A stretch of DNA of 64,000 nt from NCBI RefSeq assembly GCF_028583425.1, contig NC_072797.1, positions 19,378,001 to 19,442,000 of the forward strand, written 5' to 3'. This DNA comes from Eublepharis macularius (lineage: Eukaryota; Chordata; Lepidosauria; Squamata; Eublepharidae). The position numbers were made by a program, and so were the translations under genes. Of the stretch, positions 30,118 to 42,100 are shown piece after piece. Below the pieces are notes generated by a model, which was not told where the DNA came from, made no database searches, and was given only the letters and a program-made list of their open reading frames with translations. Positions within the stretch are counted from its first letter, which is position 1. Every line of letters starts with the position of its first letter.

Positions 30118-30872
30118 CAGGGTTGTCACAGGGCAGGTGGAGGGTGGAATTTCAACTGATCTCCAGGTGTCAGAGATCATAGAATCGTAGGGTTGGAAGG
30201 GACCTCCAGGCTCATCTAGTCCAATCCCCTGCACAATGCAGGAAATTCACAAATACCTCTCTCCCCGCCTCTCGACCCAACCTCCAGTGACCCCTGCTCC
30301 ATGCCCAGAAGATAGCAAAACACGGTTAGGATCCTTAGCCAAACTGGCCTGGGGAAAATTGCTTCCTTACCCCAAGTGGCAATTGGCATTACCCTGGGCA
30401 TGTAAGAAGGGGCCACCAGAACTAAGCACTGATGTAACCTTTCCTGCCCTCCTTCTCATGATCTGCCCAGGTTCACAGAATCAGCATTGCTGTGGCCATC
30501 TAGATTCTGCTTAAAAACCTACAAAGAAGGAGAGCCCACCACCTCCCGAGGAGGCCTGTTCCACTGAGGGACTGCTCTAACCGTTAGGAAGTTCTTCCTA
30601 ATTTTGAGCCAAAAACTCTTTTGATTTAACTTCAACCCGTTGATTCTGGTCCAACCTTCTGGACAGTGGAAAACAACTCTGCACCATCCTCTATATGACA
30701 GCCCTTCAAGTACTTGAAGATGGTTATCATATCACCCCTGGAGAAAGGGGCAGCTTTGGAGAGTGGATGAATGGCATTAAGAGCTCCCTCTTCTCCCCTA
30801 ACCCCACCATTCCTAGGCTTGACCTCCCCAAATCTCCAGGAATTTCCCAACCCAGAGTTGGCAGCCTGAACT
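30118..30872. mobile_element. Inverted-repeat element split by a CR1
   Basis: The left part, 30118-30176 (AGGGTTGTCACAGGGCAGG..GATCTCCAGGTG), and the right part, 30739-30872 (GGAGAAAGGGGCAGCTTTGG..GTTGGCAGCC), make one element of the 28613/57914 family. The CR1 copy at 30177-30738 was inserted later. Confidence 0.6.
30177..30738 (-). mobile_element. CR1 LINE 3' end, about 560 bp
   Basis: Reverse complement of a CR1 3' region: plus strand starts TCATAGAATCGTAGGGTTGG and contains AGAAGATAGCAAAACACG and GCCCTTCAAGTACTTGAAG. 5'-truncated as usual for CR1. Confidence 0.8.
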
Positions 30873-30889
30873 CCCCCACCTCCCTTCAT

Positions 30890-31125
30890 TTGCTGTGCTG
30901 ATTATTTTGTGTGTATGTTTTATGCGCTGTCCGACCTATGAACGAAAACCTCCAGAACGTCCTGTCATTAACAGACTTGTTCAGATCTTGCAAACTGGAG
31001 GACGTGGCTTCTTTTACGGAGTCCAGCCATCTCATTTTAGGTCTTCCTCTTTTCCTACTGCCTTCCACTTTTCCTAACATTATTGACTTTTACAAAGAGT
31101 CTTGTCTTCTCCTGATGTGTGCCCA
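30890..31125 (-). mobile_element. RTE-BovB LINE C-terminal fragment
   Basis: The minus strand encodes KVEGSRKRGRPKMRWLDSVK then EATSSSLQDLNKSVNDRTFW, the well-known C-terminal stretch of BovB-type LINE proteins. Preceding CTTTGTAAAAGTCAATAATG sequence fits too. Confidence 0.75.
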
Positions 31126-33267
31126 AGTTCCAGGACGATATAACATCAGGGGAGATTTTCCAATCCAACTTCCAATCCTCTATATGTGGTCTACTGGCTC
31201 CTCTTCTATGAGAAAGGCCTAGAAGGGCTTGCAACCCCCCAAGTGTGCTTAAGATTGCTCCCAATGATGAGCTATTTTTCAGATAATTTTCTACAGCTAT
31301 CTTCATGGTGGATTTCAGTTGATGGGAGTGACTGAAAAGTGGAGGTATAAATATAATGAATATGCATCCGATTGCAACTAAGCAAGGTGCTCCTTTGTAT
31401 TTTTACTCAGAAACAGTCCCATTGAACACAGTGGAACTTTACTCTTAAGTAAGCGGACCTAGTGCAACTGTATGCATTTGTTTTGGAAATGAACATGCAA
31501 AGCCCCATGTATAATAAATCAGATTACTTTGCTCAGTATATATAATATTTTGTGATTTTTTCCCCCTTTGGTCCTTATTCTACTAGCATTTTTAAATTTG
31601 TTCTGATGGACCAATACAGCTGTCTGCAATTTTGTCTGATTAGCAGCAGCAACTTATTCCTCAGCTCTGCTGCTTGAAAGCTTTTTAACTTCCATATTTC
31701 TCCATTCTTCCCCCCTGCCCATTTTGCACCTTGTGCATTGTGGGAAGTCTGGTTTTTTTTAGACGAGACTAAAGAAACTCTTGCAAAATGATGTTCTAAA
31801 TGCAGAAAGGAGTTTGGTCTCAATTAATATACATAAAGTACAAATGAAACCCATGTTACTGCCTGTAATGTTTTGCCATGTAAATATTTTTGTGTGTTTT
31901 ATTACAGCTAGGTAATGTGGGGGTTTTGAATGTATGTCTCCTGTGGTTAAAAATGCAAGCCTGTAAAGCAAGAAGGATTTCTGCAATGAAACGAGATCTT
32001 CTGGGAACTTGGAGAATTCCCTACGCTTCTCTTTTGGGGATATTTTTAGCTTAAGTGGCAACTCTAAAGAAAATTAGCCGTCACAATCTGGCCAATCCTG
32101 TCCACCCAAACAGGATATTGGAAATGGGATACTGGATTAGGTGGATTCTTTTCCCAATAATAACTGATCAGCAAGGACACTTCATATTCTCAAAAATTAG
32201 TACATACCAACAATTTGTGCACAGAGTTAAAATCAACGCATAGAGATCAAAGATATGCTTTAATATTTTTTGAGGTATCTACTGATGGAGTTCGCTTAGG
32301 CCAGCTGCTTATCGGCTGTACAGCCAGGGGGCTATGGGGAGGGTGCAGCTGAACTGAACCTTAGCCGCTGTGTGGCACAGGGGGGTGTTGGAGGGGCTTA
32401 GCCCCTCTCGGCACAATTCTGTGCAGGAAATAAATAAGGTGGCAAAAATGTTCTTGTCCCCCTATCTCCAACTGAACAGAACCCTTCTTTCAACATACTG
32501 CAGTTATAAAACTGGCATACCAAAAAACGATGTATGAAATAGTCCTGCTGTATCTGGACTCGATGAAAAAAAATGCTTTATTTGCTCATTACATAGTTTA
32601 GATTCAAGGACTCTTGAACAGCAGAAAACCTTATCTTTATGACAAGAACTTTTTTGGTAAAGTGATTTAATGCAAACTTCACCAGCTGGTGTTGTAACAT
32701 TAGCTATTAAAGCCAGGTACAGGCTTTACTGAGGGGAACTTGTCTAGGTATTCTGGTTGTTCAGGATTCTAATGCTCGGTTGGTATTTTTCACAGTTTAC
32801 CAGCTCAGTACCTCGGCCGGCCAGCCTGATTTGTCTGGAGGCGGCAAGAGCCCATTTTGTACCCTCAGTGGACTTTAGGCCTGGCCAGGCTCCCTCAAGG
32901 ACCCATGGCTTGTATTAATTCATCCTGTCATATCTTGGTCAGGGAGCTGTTGCAGGAGAACAGGCACACACTGCAGGGTATTAAACGAGAGTAAATGTGG
33001 TGATGGTATCAGGTCAGTAAACACATCACCCCCTACATCTCTTTTGTGTCTCCCAACCCAGAAACACCATTAATGCAAGAGCTGATGTGCCTTGTCTATC
33101 TCAGCCTCTGAAGGACAGGGCCCTAACCTTCACGGCAGGTAGTCATGGAGACAGGCCTGTGGTGAAGCAAGATGATACAGTTTCCTCAGGCATCAGATTT
33201 TGGGTGCCATTAAATATGGCACGGGTTTCCAACAATTAGGAGAAAAAATGTCCTGTCCCTTTCAGAT

Positions 33268-33486
33268 AGATCAAGATGGGTAGCCGTGTTAGTCTGTAGC
33301 AGCAGAAAAGAGCAAGAGTCCAGTAGCACCTATAAGACTAACAAAATTTGTGGGAGGGTATGAGCTTTTGTGAGCCACAGCTCACTTCTTCAGATACCAA
33401 GTGAGTTGTGGCTCATGAAAGCTCATACCCTGCCACAAATTTTGTTAGTCTTATAGGTGCTACTGGACTCTTGCTCTTTTCTACTG
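33268..33486. repeat. Palindromic repeat with hammerhead-like core
   Basis: Head: TAGCCGTGTTAGTCTGTAGC; then AAAGAGCAAGAGTCCAGTAG and GCACCTATAAGACTAAC. The inverted half ends AGGTGCTACTGGACTCTTGC. The left half in reverse has CTGAAGA, a GTGAGC/GCTCAC hairpin and an A-rich box. Confidence 0.65.
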
Positions 33487-33727
33487 TCCCTTTCAAAGAG
33501 GTTTAATGTGTGGAAATTGGCAGGTGAAGCTTTTCATGGCATGGCAGCAGTATTGAGGGGGCAGGATATTTTTTTCCCCAGGTTGTTCACAACCCTAGAG
33601 GCCTCACCTGTCTCCGTTGAGGATATTCTGCTGTTCTAAAGTTAATTGAATTAGTTCAGCTCCTTTTTCTTTGAAGGAGAACTTCTTTCTGGATTGTTGA
33701 ACTGCTTCCACATGGAGGTTTTTCTCA

Positions 33728-33961
33728 GGGCCAGACTACAAGTGATGAATGACACAGGTTGGACACTTGTCAGTTTCCCTCAAGTTTTGATGGGAAATGT
33801 AGGCAGCTTGGCTGAATGTTGGACAAGTGACAGTTGAAAAGTCCATTGGACAGCAGCCGGAGAGCCAAGCCGCAAGACCAGGACGCCTACATTTCCCATC
33901 AAAACTTGAGGGAAGCTGACAAGTGTCCAACCTGTGTCATTCGTCACTTGTAGCTTGGCCC
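33728..33961. mobile_element. Foldback element, GGGCCAGACTAC type, TCA duplication
   Basis: Inverted ends GGGCCAGACTACAAGTGATG and CACTTGTAGCTTGGCCC, flanked on both sides by TCA. The centre has a second partial copy of the end (GAGCCAAGCCGCAAG), so it may be a rearranged or nested pair. Confidence 0.7.
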
Positions 33962-34350
33962 TCAGTCTTTGTTTCCAAACTGGAGTGCTGAGGGGTAGGG
34001 GAAGTGTCCACACAGTACTGTATTCGAAGGAACATGATCCAAGCACGTTAGCACATGGTGGGAAAGGAATGGTGTCGTAAAGTCAATATAATAAGTCAAT
34101 AGTAAGCTTATGCTGATAAGATTTGAAGCGAGTGCTGAAGCCACTTCAGAACTTCTACTTCTGCATCTATGCTGGTGGGTTCCAGGAACTGCAATGGCAT
34201 TTTAGTTGACTACAACAAGAACTTGTAAGAAGCTTCAGCTAAGAAAGGAAAATAATAACTTGGTTCCACAGTTGTCTTTGACAAGGATTTTTGTGCTTGC
34301 CAGTTAACATAGTCTCTGTATTGAACAAACTATGTCTGACTGGAAGACTC

Positions 34351-34596
34351 CAGTTTGGTGTAGTGGTTAAGAACAGCGGGACTCTAATCTGGAGAACCGG
34401 GTTTGATTCCCCACTCCTCCGCTTGAAGCCGGCTGGGTGACCTTGGGCCAGTCACAGCTCTCTCAGAGCTCTCTCAGCCCCACCCGCCTCACACAGGGTG
34501 GTTGTTGTGGTGGGGATAATAATATACTTTGTAAACTGCTCTGAGTGAGCATTAAGTTGTCCTGAAGGGCAGTATATAAATCAAATGTTGTTATTG
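34351..34596 (+). mobile_element. SINE (type B)
   Basis: CCAGTTTGGTGTAGTGGTTA head, GGTTTGATTCCCCACTCC box B, GTGACCTTGGGCCAGTCAC body, and an AGTATATAAATCAAATG tail with GTT repeats. Confidence 0.85.
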
Positions 34597-35073
34597 CTTC
34601 AACTTCTACAGTCCCCCGTGTTGCCCTTCTAGCTCTTACAGGCCCAATCCTGACTAAAGTTCTCTCTCAGACAGACCTTTTCACTCCCTTTCGCTTTTTG
34701 AGCACTTAAAAAATTGCTATAGTGCTAATACTGTAGCAATTACCACTTTTTAAAAAAAGGCCTTCAGTGGTACAGTAGGAAAATGCAAGAAAATCATAGC
34801 CATGAGGTTGCCATGTCGATTTTCTGCCTCGGACGTCAAAATGTTTTGGGCCAGCTGTGCTTAACAAATGGAGGGAAATGAGCCCAAACTACCACATCAC
34901 ATTCTTATTCTGTCATGGTTAGACAGGACAATAGCTCTTCACTTTTTAAGGATAGGCCCAACTATGCATTTGCAGCATCCAGTTGGCAGTCAATTTCATA
35001 CCTGTATAAAACTGCCTTTGAGTCCAAGCCTGTCCGATTTACGTTATGAACAGGCAAAATTGTTCATATATTC

Positions 35074-35164
35074 ACAGTGCAATCCTATGGAGAGGTACTC
35101 CAGTCTAAGGCCATTGACTTCAAAGGGCTTAGACTCGGAGTCACTCACCATAGGATTGCACTGT
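35074..35164. repeat. Small palindromic repeat (CAGTGCAATCCTA type)
   Basis: CAGTGCAATCCTATGGAGAG..CCATTGACTTCAAAGGG..CATAGGATTGCACTG; same family as 10068. Confidence 0.7.
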
Positions 35165-35639
35165 TTTGCACATTTGTGCAGAAATTGTACCTTTTTACTG
35201 GCTGGGCTGTGTTTCTTCTTCCCCTTTTGTTCCCAGTCATAGGGGAGCAAAGGACAACTCATAAGCCCAATCAGAACAGTTAAATATCACATTAATGCTC
35301 ACTCAAGTTCCTGATGTAGGAATCCAGATCTAGGGAATGTGTGACAGTGAGTCTAATCTTTTCCTCTCATCCCGTGTTTCATCCCAAGTGTTTCCATACC
35401 ACTTTACGTCTAGCTGTGTGCTATTTCAGTTTCAGGTCAAAAGACCCAGAGCGTCAGGTGCTCTGGCATGTCTCCCATGGTGGCATCAGAGCAGATAAAA
35501 GAAGTATGAACCCTGGCAAGAAAGGCAATGGTTGGATTCAGGTTACGGTTGATGTTTCTGACCATCTGTTCCATGCTTGAGTTCTGTCCCCGCTCCCATT
35601 CCACGTGGTAGACCCTTGCTCCATTTACTTTTATCTAAC

Positions 35640-35881
35640 AACATTTGATTTATATACCGCCGTTCAGGACAACTTATTGCCCACTCAAAGCGGTTTACAA
35701 AGTATGTCATTATTATCCCCACAATAAACACCCTGTGAGGTGGGTGGGGCTGAGAGAGCTCCAGAGAGCTGTGACTAGCCCAAGCTCACCCAGCTGACCT
35801 CCAAGTGGAGGAGTGGGGAACCAAACCCAGCTCTCCAGATTACAGTCCCGCGCTCCTAACCACTACACCAAACTGGCTTTC
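35640..35881 (-). mobile_element. SINE (type B)
   Basis: Reverse strand of the 34351 family: CATTTGATTTATATACCGCC at its tail end and CCACTACACCAAACTGGC at the head end. Confidence 0.85.
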
Positions 35882-36540
35882 TGTGGCTGGCCATGCCTTT
35901 CTGTGAAGGAGTCTTCAATTCCCTCTAATATGGGCAGGTGCAAAAGTCTTCTTTTTCTCCTCCCTCTCTTTTAAGAAAGGGAAGTTAACTTGCTCCTCGA
36001 TGTTTTTGTTCCCCAGCTTTATTGCAATTTCTGCTTTAATTCCGTAGCTATATTCTTGTCTGTGTTTTGTGCCTTTGGATGCTTAGCATCAATAAACTGA
36101 CAGCTGTGCACCCAACAACTGTTACTATTTGTGATCACAGGTGGGTCTGATGACGACAGTATATAGCTTAGCCACATGCCCAGAGAACCACCTGAAGGCA
36201 GCTGACACAGTTCTTCCATTGCTGTAATTAAGCAGGCCTAGTCTGGAAGCTGCCTGAACAGGAATCTCTCTAGCACCATTTACTTATTTTAATGTTTAAC
36301 CAGCTTTTCTTCTGTAAAACAGGGCCTAGATCCTAGTCTAATACTCTTAACCTCTACACCATGCTGGCTTGCCTGTGGTTTATTTCTTGTTTGTATGTAG
36401 GAGAAGAAACCAGAGTTTGTCATTTCATCTGATTTGGCTATCACAACCAACTCCAATTTGGTTCAAACTAGGACAGCTTCACACTATGATAGGGGAAGGA
36501 GAAAGCGTGCATGTATTAAAGGACTACTCATCACTAATGA

Positions 36541-36745
36541 GAGCCAGTTTGGTGTAGTGGTTAAGTGCGGCAGGACTCTAATTTGGAGAACCGGCTTTGA
36601 TTCCCCAAGACAGCTCTAAGAAACTCTCTCAGCCCCACCCACCTCACAGAGTGATTGTTATGAAGACAGTAACAACACACATTGTAAACCACTCTGAGTG
36701 GGTGTTAAGTTGTCCTAAAGAGTGGTATCTAAATCTAAGGTTTCT
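36541..36745 (+). mobile_element. SINE (type B), short copy
   Basis: GCCAGTTTGGTGTAGTGGTT head, an internal loss after GATTCCCC, then CAGCCCCACCCACCTCACAG and a shortened tail. Confidence 0.75.
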
Positions 36746-37705
36746 GTGTGACTTCTGAAAGTGGTAATTAAAAAAAAAATCTTCTGGGTTGGCGCAGAGT
36801 GAGTTTTCCTAAGCAGCTTGGTGACCTTCACAGCTGGGATTTAAATCAGAGCTTCAAACACAATCTTGTTTCTTGCTGTCTCATTGCAGTACCCATTTTA
36901 GACACCATTAAGAAGAAATGGATGTCTTTCTGAAATGGAAGGAATTGCAGCTAACTGCTTTGTTATGAAAGACTTTCTCCAGTCTTTATTGAGGCCAATT
37001 ATCTTGTTTTGAGAAGCATGCCTATCTGGGAAGTTTGAAAACAAACACTGCTAGCATGTACCAATGCTTTTCATTTTCCTCCCAGTCTTCTTGCTGTCTT
37101 CTTGTTATGTCATAGGGTAGAGGACTGTGGAATATCTTTAGAACCAGACTTTAACTCATGGTTTTCCAGCCATTTTTGTTCAGGATAGAGCAGCAAAGTA
37201 TTTGGAGCAGCTAGGATGTTTTGTAGGGTTAGACAAAGTCTTCTGCCTGCCTATCGTGACTTAATCATTAAACAAAATTAAGATTTTGCTTCGAGAATCA
37301 TTGCTGAAACAATGTGTGTGGTCAACCCATCAGATCAAACCTCAGATGTGTTTGCTCAGGAATTGAACTGAATGGCTTGCCTTCGCTCCAAATGGCCACA
37401 CAACAAACCATAAAGGAAAATAAGCACCCCCCACCCCGCGTTTTCTCATTTCTTTGTTTGGGGCACAGTTACAGCTGCTGTTTTTGAAAATAAGATTGGC
37501 ACTGTATTCAGGCTGGGGCAAAGGAAAAACCGTTGCTCACACTAGCCTGTTCTGCTCATCTTCATAAAGGGCAGTTTAGAAAACCTCCGGCTGCATTTAG
37601 GACTCAGATGCAACAGCAGGCTGCGCCCCTGGCCCTAAGGCATTCTTTTTCATTAAAAGCAACAAAACAGAATATGTTGATCTGCACAGGCTGTGATCTT
37701 GCTCA

Positions 37706-38056
37706 GAGCTAAACTACCCAAGACGAATTACACAAGGACACTCAAGTGAAGGCAGACGCAAGGTTAGCTGGGAAGCGTAGTTTGAATTTCACCTCTTTAC
37801 AGAGCTGGCAAAAATTGCTCCTCAGAGGGTTTTTAGTTTCCTCTTTGCCTCCCTGACGGCTCTGTCAATTGTTAACAAACCCTCTGAGTTAACTATCTTT
37901 GCCTGCTCTGTAGAGAGGTGAAATTAACAAACCTTCTGAGGACCAATCTAGCCGACTCTGTAGAGAGAGGTGAAATTCAAACTACACTTCCCGGCTAACG
38001 TTGCATCTCCCTTCACTTCAGCATCCTCGTGTAATTTGTCTTGTGTAGTTTAGCTC
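37706..38056. mobile_element. Foldback element with long inverted ends, TCA duplication
   Basis: Inverted ends of about 100 bp (GAGCTAAACTACCCAAGACG..GGTTAGCTGGGAAGCGTAG), flanked by TCA on both sides. The centre has two copies of an AACAAACC(C/T)TCTGAG word. Non-coding. Confidence 0.75.
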
Positions 38057-39198
38057 TCAGAAGCAGGAGTCATGCAGCACTACCACAGCTTTGTGCAAGA
38101 AAATGGCGGCACCTTTTGGGCAGGCTGATAATCTCCCGAAAGATGTTGAAAATCAGAGCTTGTAACACTTCCTTCATTTGCAGCACTGATTTCATCTCAT
38201 TTGTGTTGTGTCAAAAGGAGAAGCCACTGAACTCCAATCCTGCTGTTTTGAAGAAGACTGCATAGGAATCCTCCTCCTCCTCTGGGAAGCAAAGAGATCT
38301 GTTAATAAAAAAGCCCAAAATGTAGATACTAAAACTGGAAAGCTGCCTGTATGGTGTATTGTAGTTTCACCTCCACTGCTTATGCCTCGATTTCACCATT
38401 TTTCTGAAGCAGGTACACCCTTTCACGTGATGTGCGGTCACATGGTAGATTTTAAAGAATGCCACAAATATATGTTGCACCCTCACCTCAGGGACACATC
38501 TCACACTTTAAAGATTGTGTCCTGGGTGTAACAGCAGAATATGGCAATTAAGAGCAACTATAGTTGTTTCTGAGCCACGTTTTTCTAATACATATGAGAG
38601 TTTGTTTGAGGTAGAGTTAAATATGTAGCACAACCTCTTCTCTTTTACGAACATATACCACTGACTTATTTTGAGAGAGGAGGTTAAGATTAAACCCAAG
38701 GTTATTCCTTCCTGGCTGAACTGCTCTTTACTAGTAACCTCAATTCTGTCTTAACAGTTCACATAACCTTGCACTTTCAATAAATTTGACTTCTGTCACG
38801 TCTTCCACTGTTTATAGGCATTCCCCCAACCCAAAAGTTCCAAAATACAGCTCCTTTAGAAAGTAATGAAATAGCCTGATTCTTTCATGTAGAGTAGGAT
38901 TTACTCATAATAAGAAAAGGAAAGTTTAAGCATCACTTGTTTAAACTAGAAATCAATCTAGGGCAAGAAATAAGATCGGATATCAAGGGGATGAGGAAGA
39001 GAGATTGGCCAGGAAAAGGTGGAGATTCTGAGACACACTGGACCTTAATTTAACACCAATTGTAATGAATTTCTTCTGAGAAAAGGAGATGATTATTTGG
39101 TTCTTATTTGAATGTAGACAGTAGGATGATGAAATGCATTCGCGAAGTTTTTTATGGACAGGGTTTTGCTAGGCTACAGTTTATCCTGAAGACTCTGA

Positions 39199-42100
39199 TT
39201 AGGGTTTGCAGCGCTGGACAAAGCGTGGGTAGAGACACACATCCCGAATATGATGCCGGTTCAGAATCCAGGTCAGGAACCTTTCCAAGCCCAAACCGTA
39301 GCCTCCATGAGGGCAGGTGCCAAATTTGCGCTGTGAAGCCAAACAGAGAGAAACATGAAGAGAACTGGAAGTGCCGAGGGCTCCAGGTATTTTGTGGCCT
39401 GATCCCAAGAAAGCGCACCCAGAGCAGACACGGAAGCAAGACCAAGACCGAGATGCAGCTTGCACATGACTGCACAACTTCACTCACATCTAATACAGAA
39501 ACATGGCAGAGTGACTCAGAGAAGTCAGCGGGCAGGAGGCAAGGCCAAAAGAGTGAAGCATGCAGAGATGCAACGGATACCCTCTATTAAGGAAGTTCTC
39601 AGGGTCGCCAGAGGTCTTTAATTTGTTAGCCAGTTGACTGACTGATGGACGCTATTATATCCTAGTTCTCTGTGCTGGAATTCAACAGCAGTCTGAGCAT
39701 CCGTAGTATTTTTTGAATGATACTAGGGCGGGAGGGATAATCGCATGGCAGCTTTGTTTTTCCATTCAACGAGATGGCCTCTGGTGGACGTAACTCATCC
39801 AGTTACTCCAAGCTAGTAGTCACTATGATCGACAATCAAAATTTTCACCCCTGTCCAACCTCATGCTCTCCGGTTAGCTGCCAAGCATGCAAAACCATCC
39901 ATTATTTGCCATACCCAAATTAGATTTAGAAAGCATTTCTAAATATTAGTTGGCCTGTTTCTTGTCTTAATCTTCATCTTGCGTTCCAGCCATATTGTGT
40001 TCCTCCAAGAGCAGTAACACAAAGCTACTGACACACAATACTACGCACCTGGTCCGTATACCAGTAATACGGCGTAGGATCGATGTCCTCCCTCTTGTAC
40101 CCAGCCAGCAGCTCCTCGCTGTCCCAAATACGCATCGAGCCCCCGACAATCTCACCAACGTTGGGCATCAAGACGTCAACCTGAGGGAGGCACGAGGGAA
40201 TATAGTCATAAACTCAGTGAGAATCAATTCAGTCTAAGGTGGTCCATTTCATAAAAGCCTGTTTGTGACCTCATACAGATCTGAAGCATCAGCTGGAGGT
40301 TTCTGGCCCCGCGCAATACATGGGGCTTAAAGCTTTTGCCACGAATGGCAACAAAGGTTCTAGAGTGGCCGCTTCAGTGTTATGAAGCCTCCATCTGAGT
40401 ACACCAATCAGCTTGCTAGATGGAGAAATGCAAGGTGTTAAATGGGCTGCCATGACTAAGCACAGCAGCGTGTACAACTGCCAGATAAAAAGTGTCTCTT
40501 CCATCACGAAGTTACTGCTGGCTGTGTCCGTCCTCCACACATTACATGAGCACAAGGCCAGGAACATTTGTGCGGACTGTATCAACCACAGAGTAGCGGC
40601 CTAAAGAACACACTTTGCTTTTCAGTGGAGCCGCTTGTAGCCTGAAATCAGGACTGTTTCATTACTTACTATGTATACTGAAGTGGGGGGCAGCACATCT
40701 TCATTCTTCTACATCAAACTGACCACTGAAAATATTGGAGCAATCCTCTCCCCAGTGGGCCACCACTGCTACATGTGTGGAGTTCTGCACATAGGTGAGC
40801 ATTCCAATTCAAGCGCTCGCTGTTTGAACCTGCTCTGTCTACCCATCATCTCATTCTGCAGGATGTGTGGCTGGGCCCTCGCCCATCAAGGGAGGATTAA
40901 TCAAGTGTTGGGTGTGTAAAAAGAGAACACACCAGGTCATCTGAAGCCCCTCGCCCATCTCAAAACATGGCTTGCTTAGAGATGTGGAATGTTCTGAACT
41001 TATAAGTCCAGCTGTTTGCCTGGTTTACAGACTGCTGGTCAACGAAGCATATCTAACCACTTCCCACCCTCTGCTTTCATGCCATTTATGTAATGTACCT
41101 AGAAAGTCTATTATGGGGCGGCGGGAGGGGGGGTTGTTAAAATTCCTTAAGAGCTTTTTGTATTTTGATTGCAGCACTCATAAGGAATACCAACTGACCG
41201 ATTCGGTAAGACGGGAATCCTCCGGGCAGCGCTGCATGTAGAAGGACTTAATCTCAGCCGGAAATCGACACAACAGGATCGGCTCGTTAATGGTATCTGT
41301 CATGCGTCTCTCTGGAGCCTCTGGGATATCCTGCAATTGAGAACAAGGCTTATGATTAGCTCATCTGCTGAAACAGCCCTGACCCATCAAACGTCGTTTC
41401 TGCCTCCTCTGAGCCCCTTCTTAAAGCAGTGTGATTCTCGAACTCCATCAAGCTCAGCTCCTCTGCAAAGATAGCAATGTGGGCGCATGCTCTGTGGTGT
41501 ATGGACACCCAGTTAAGGGATGGCCTTACTTCCAATTGCAGTCCCAAACTGTCAAAGGCTCCCTGAACCCAAAATACCCTCAAGTAGGGGGCAGGCAACC
41601 TTGTTGACTGTGTCATGGCAATAGCACTGCAGCGAAGGAGCAACGAAGGCTGTTTGCTTTCCGACAAGACCCGGAGACCAGATATGTATACATCAGAGGT
41701 GAGCACACAACTGATCCCAGTATTTTAGGAAATGTCTATTCTTTCTGTTATGAAAGTAACAAAACAGCCACTGCTCCAGGGGCATTCATGGATATAGTGG
41801 GCGGGGTGGTGGTGGTGTTTAAACCTTCCCTCCCACCAGTGTGGCTCCGATGCCTTGCCCCCACTTCACGCATTCAGCTGAGCTACATTCATTCGGGCTG
41901 CAGAGACCCAGGTGCCACTCAGACATCACTGCTGACCTGCCCAGCCACTACCAACAACCCCTTACTTCTCCAAATTCGTAATAGGTGCCGTCCTCCTTCT
42001 TCACATCGTGTTCCTTGAGCCACACAACGGCGTCTGCGTAGTTCATTCGCCTGAAGGGTCGCTTGGGGGGCTCAAATTCCTGCATTAAGAGAGATGTGGC

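Larger units (their letters stand above)
29831..39198. other. Intergenic region between FECH promoter and NARS1 3' end
   Basis: No host exon was recognised. It holds nested CR1, BovB, SINE and foldback elements listed separately. Stretches 31300-33260 and 36750-37700 show nothing I can name. NARS1 3' UTR should occupy the top end below 39198; no clear canonical poly(A) signal was found. Confidence 0.55.
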
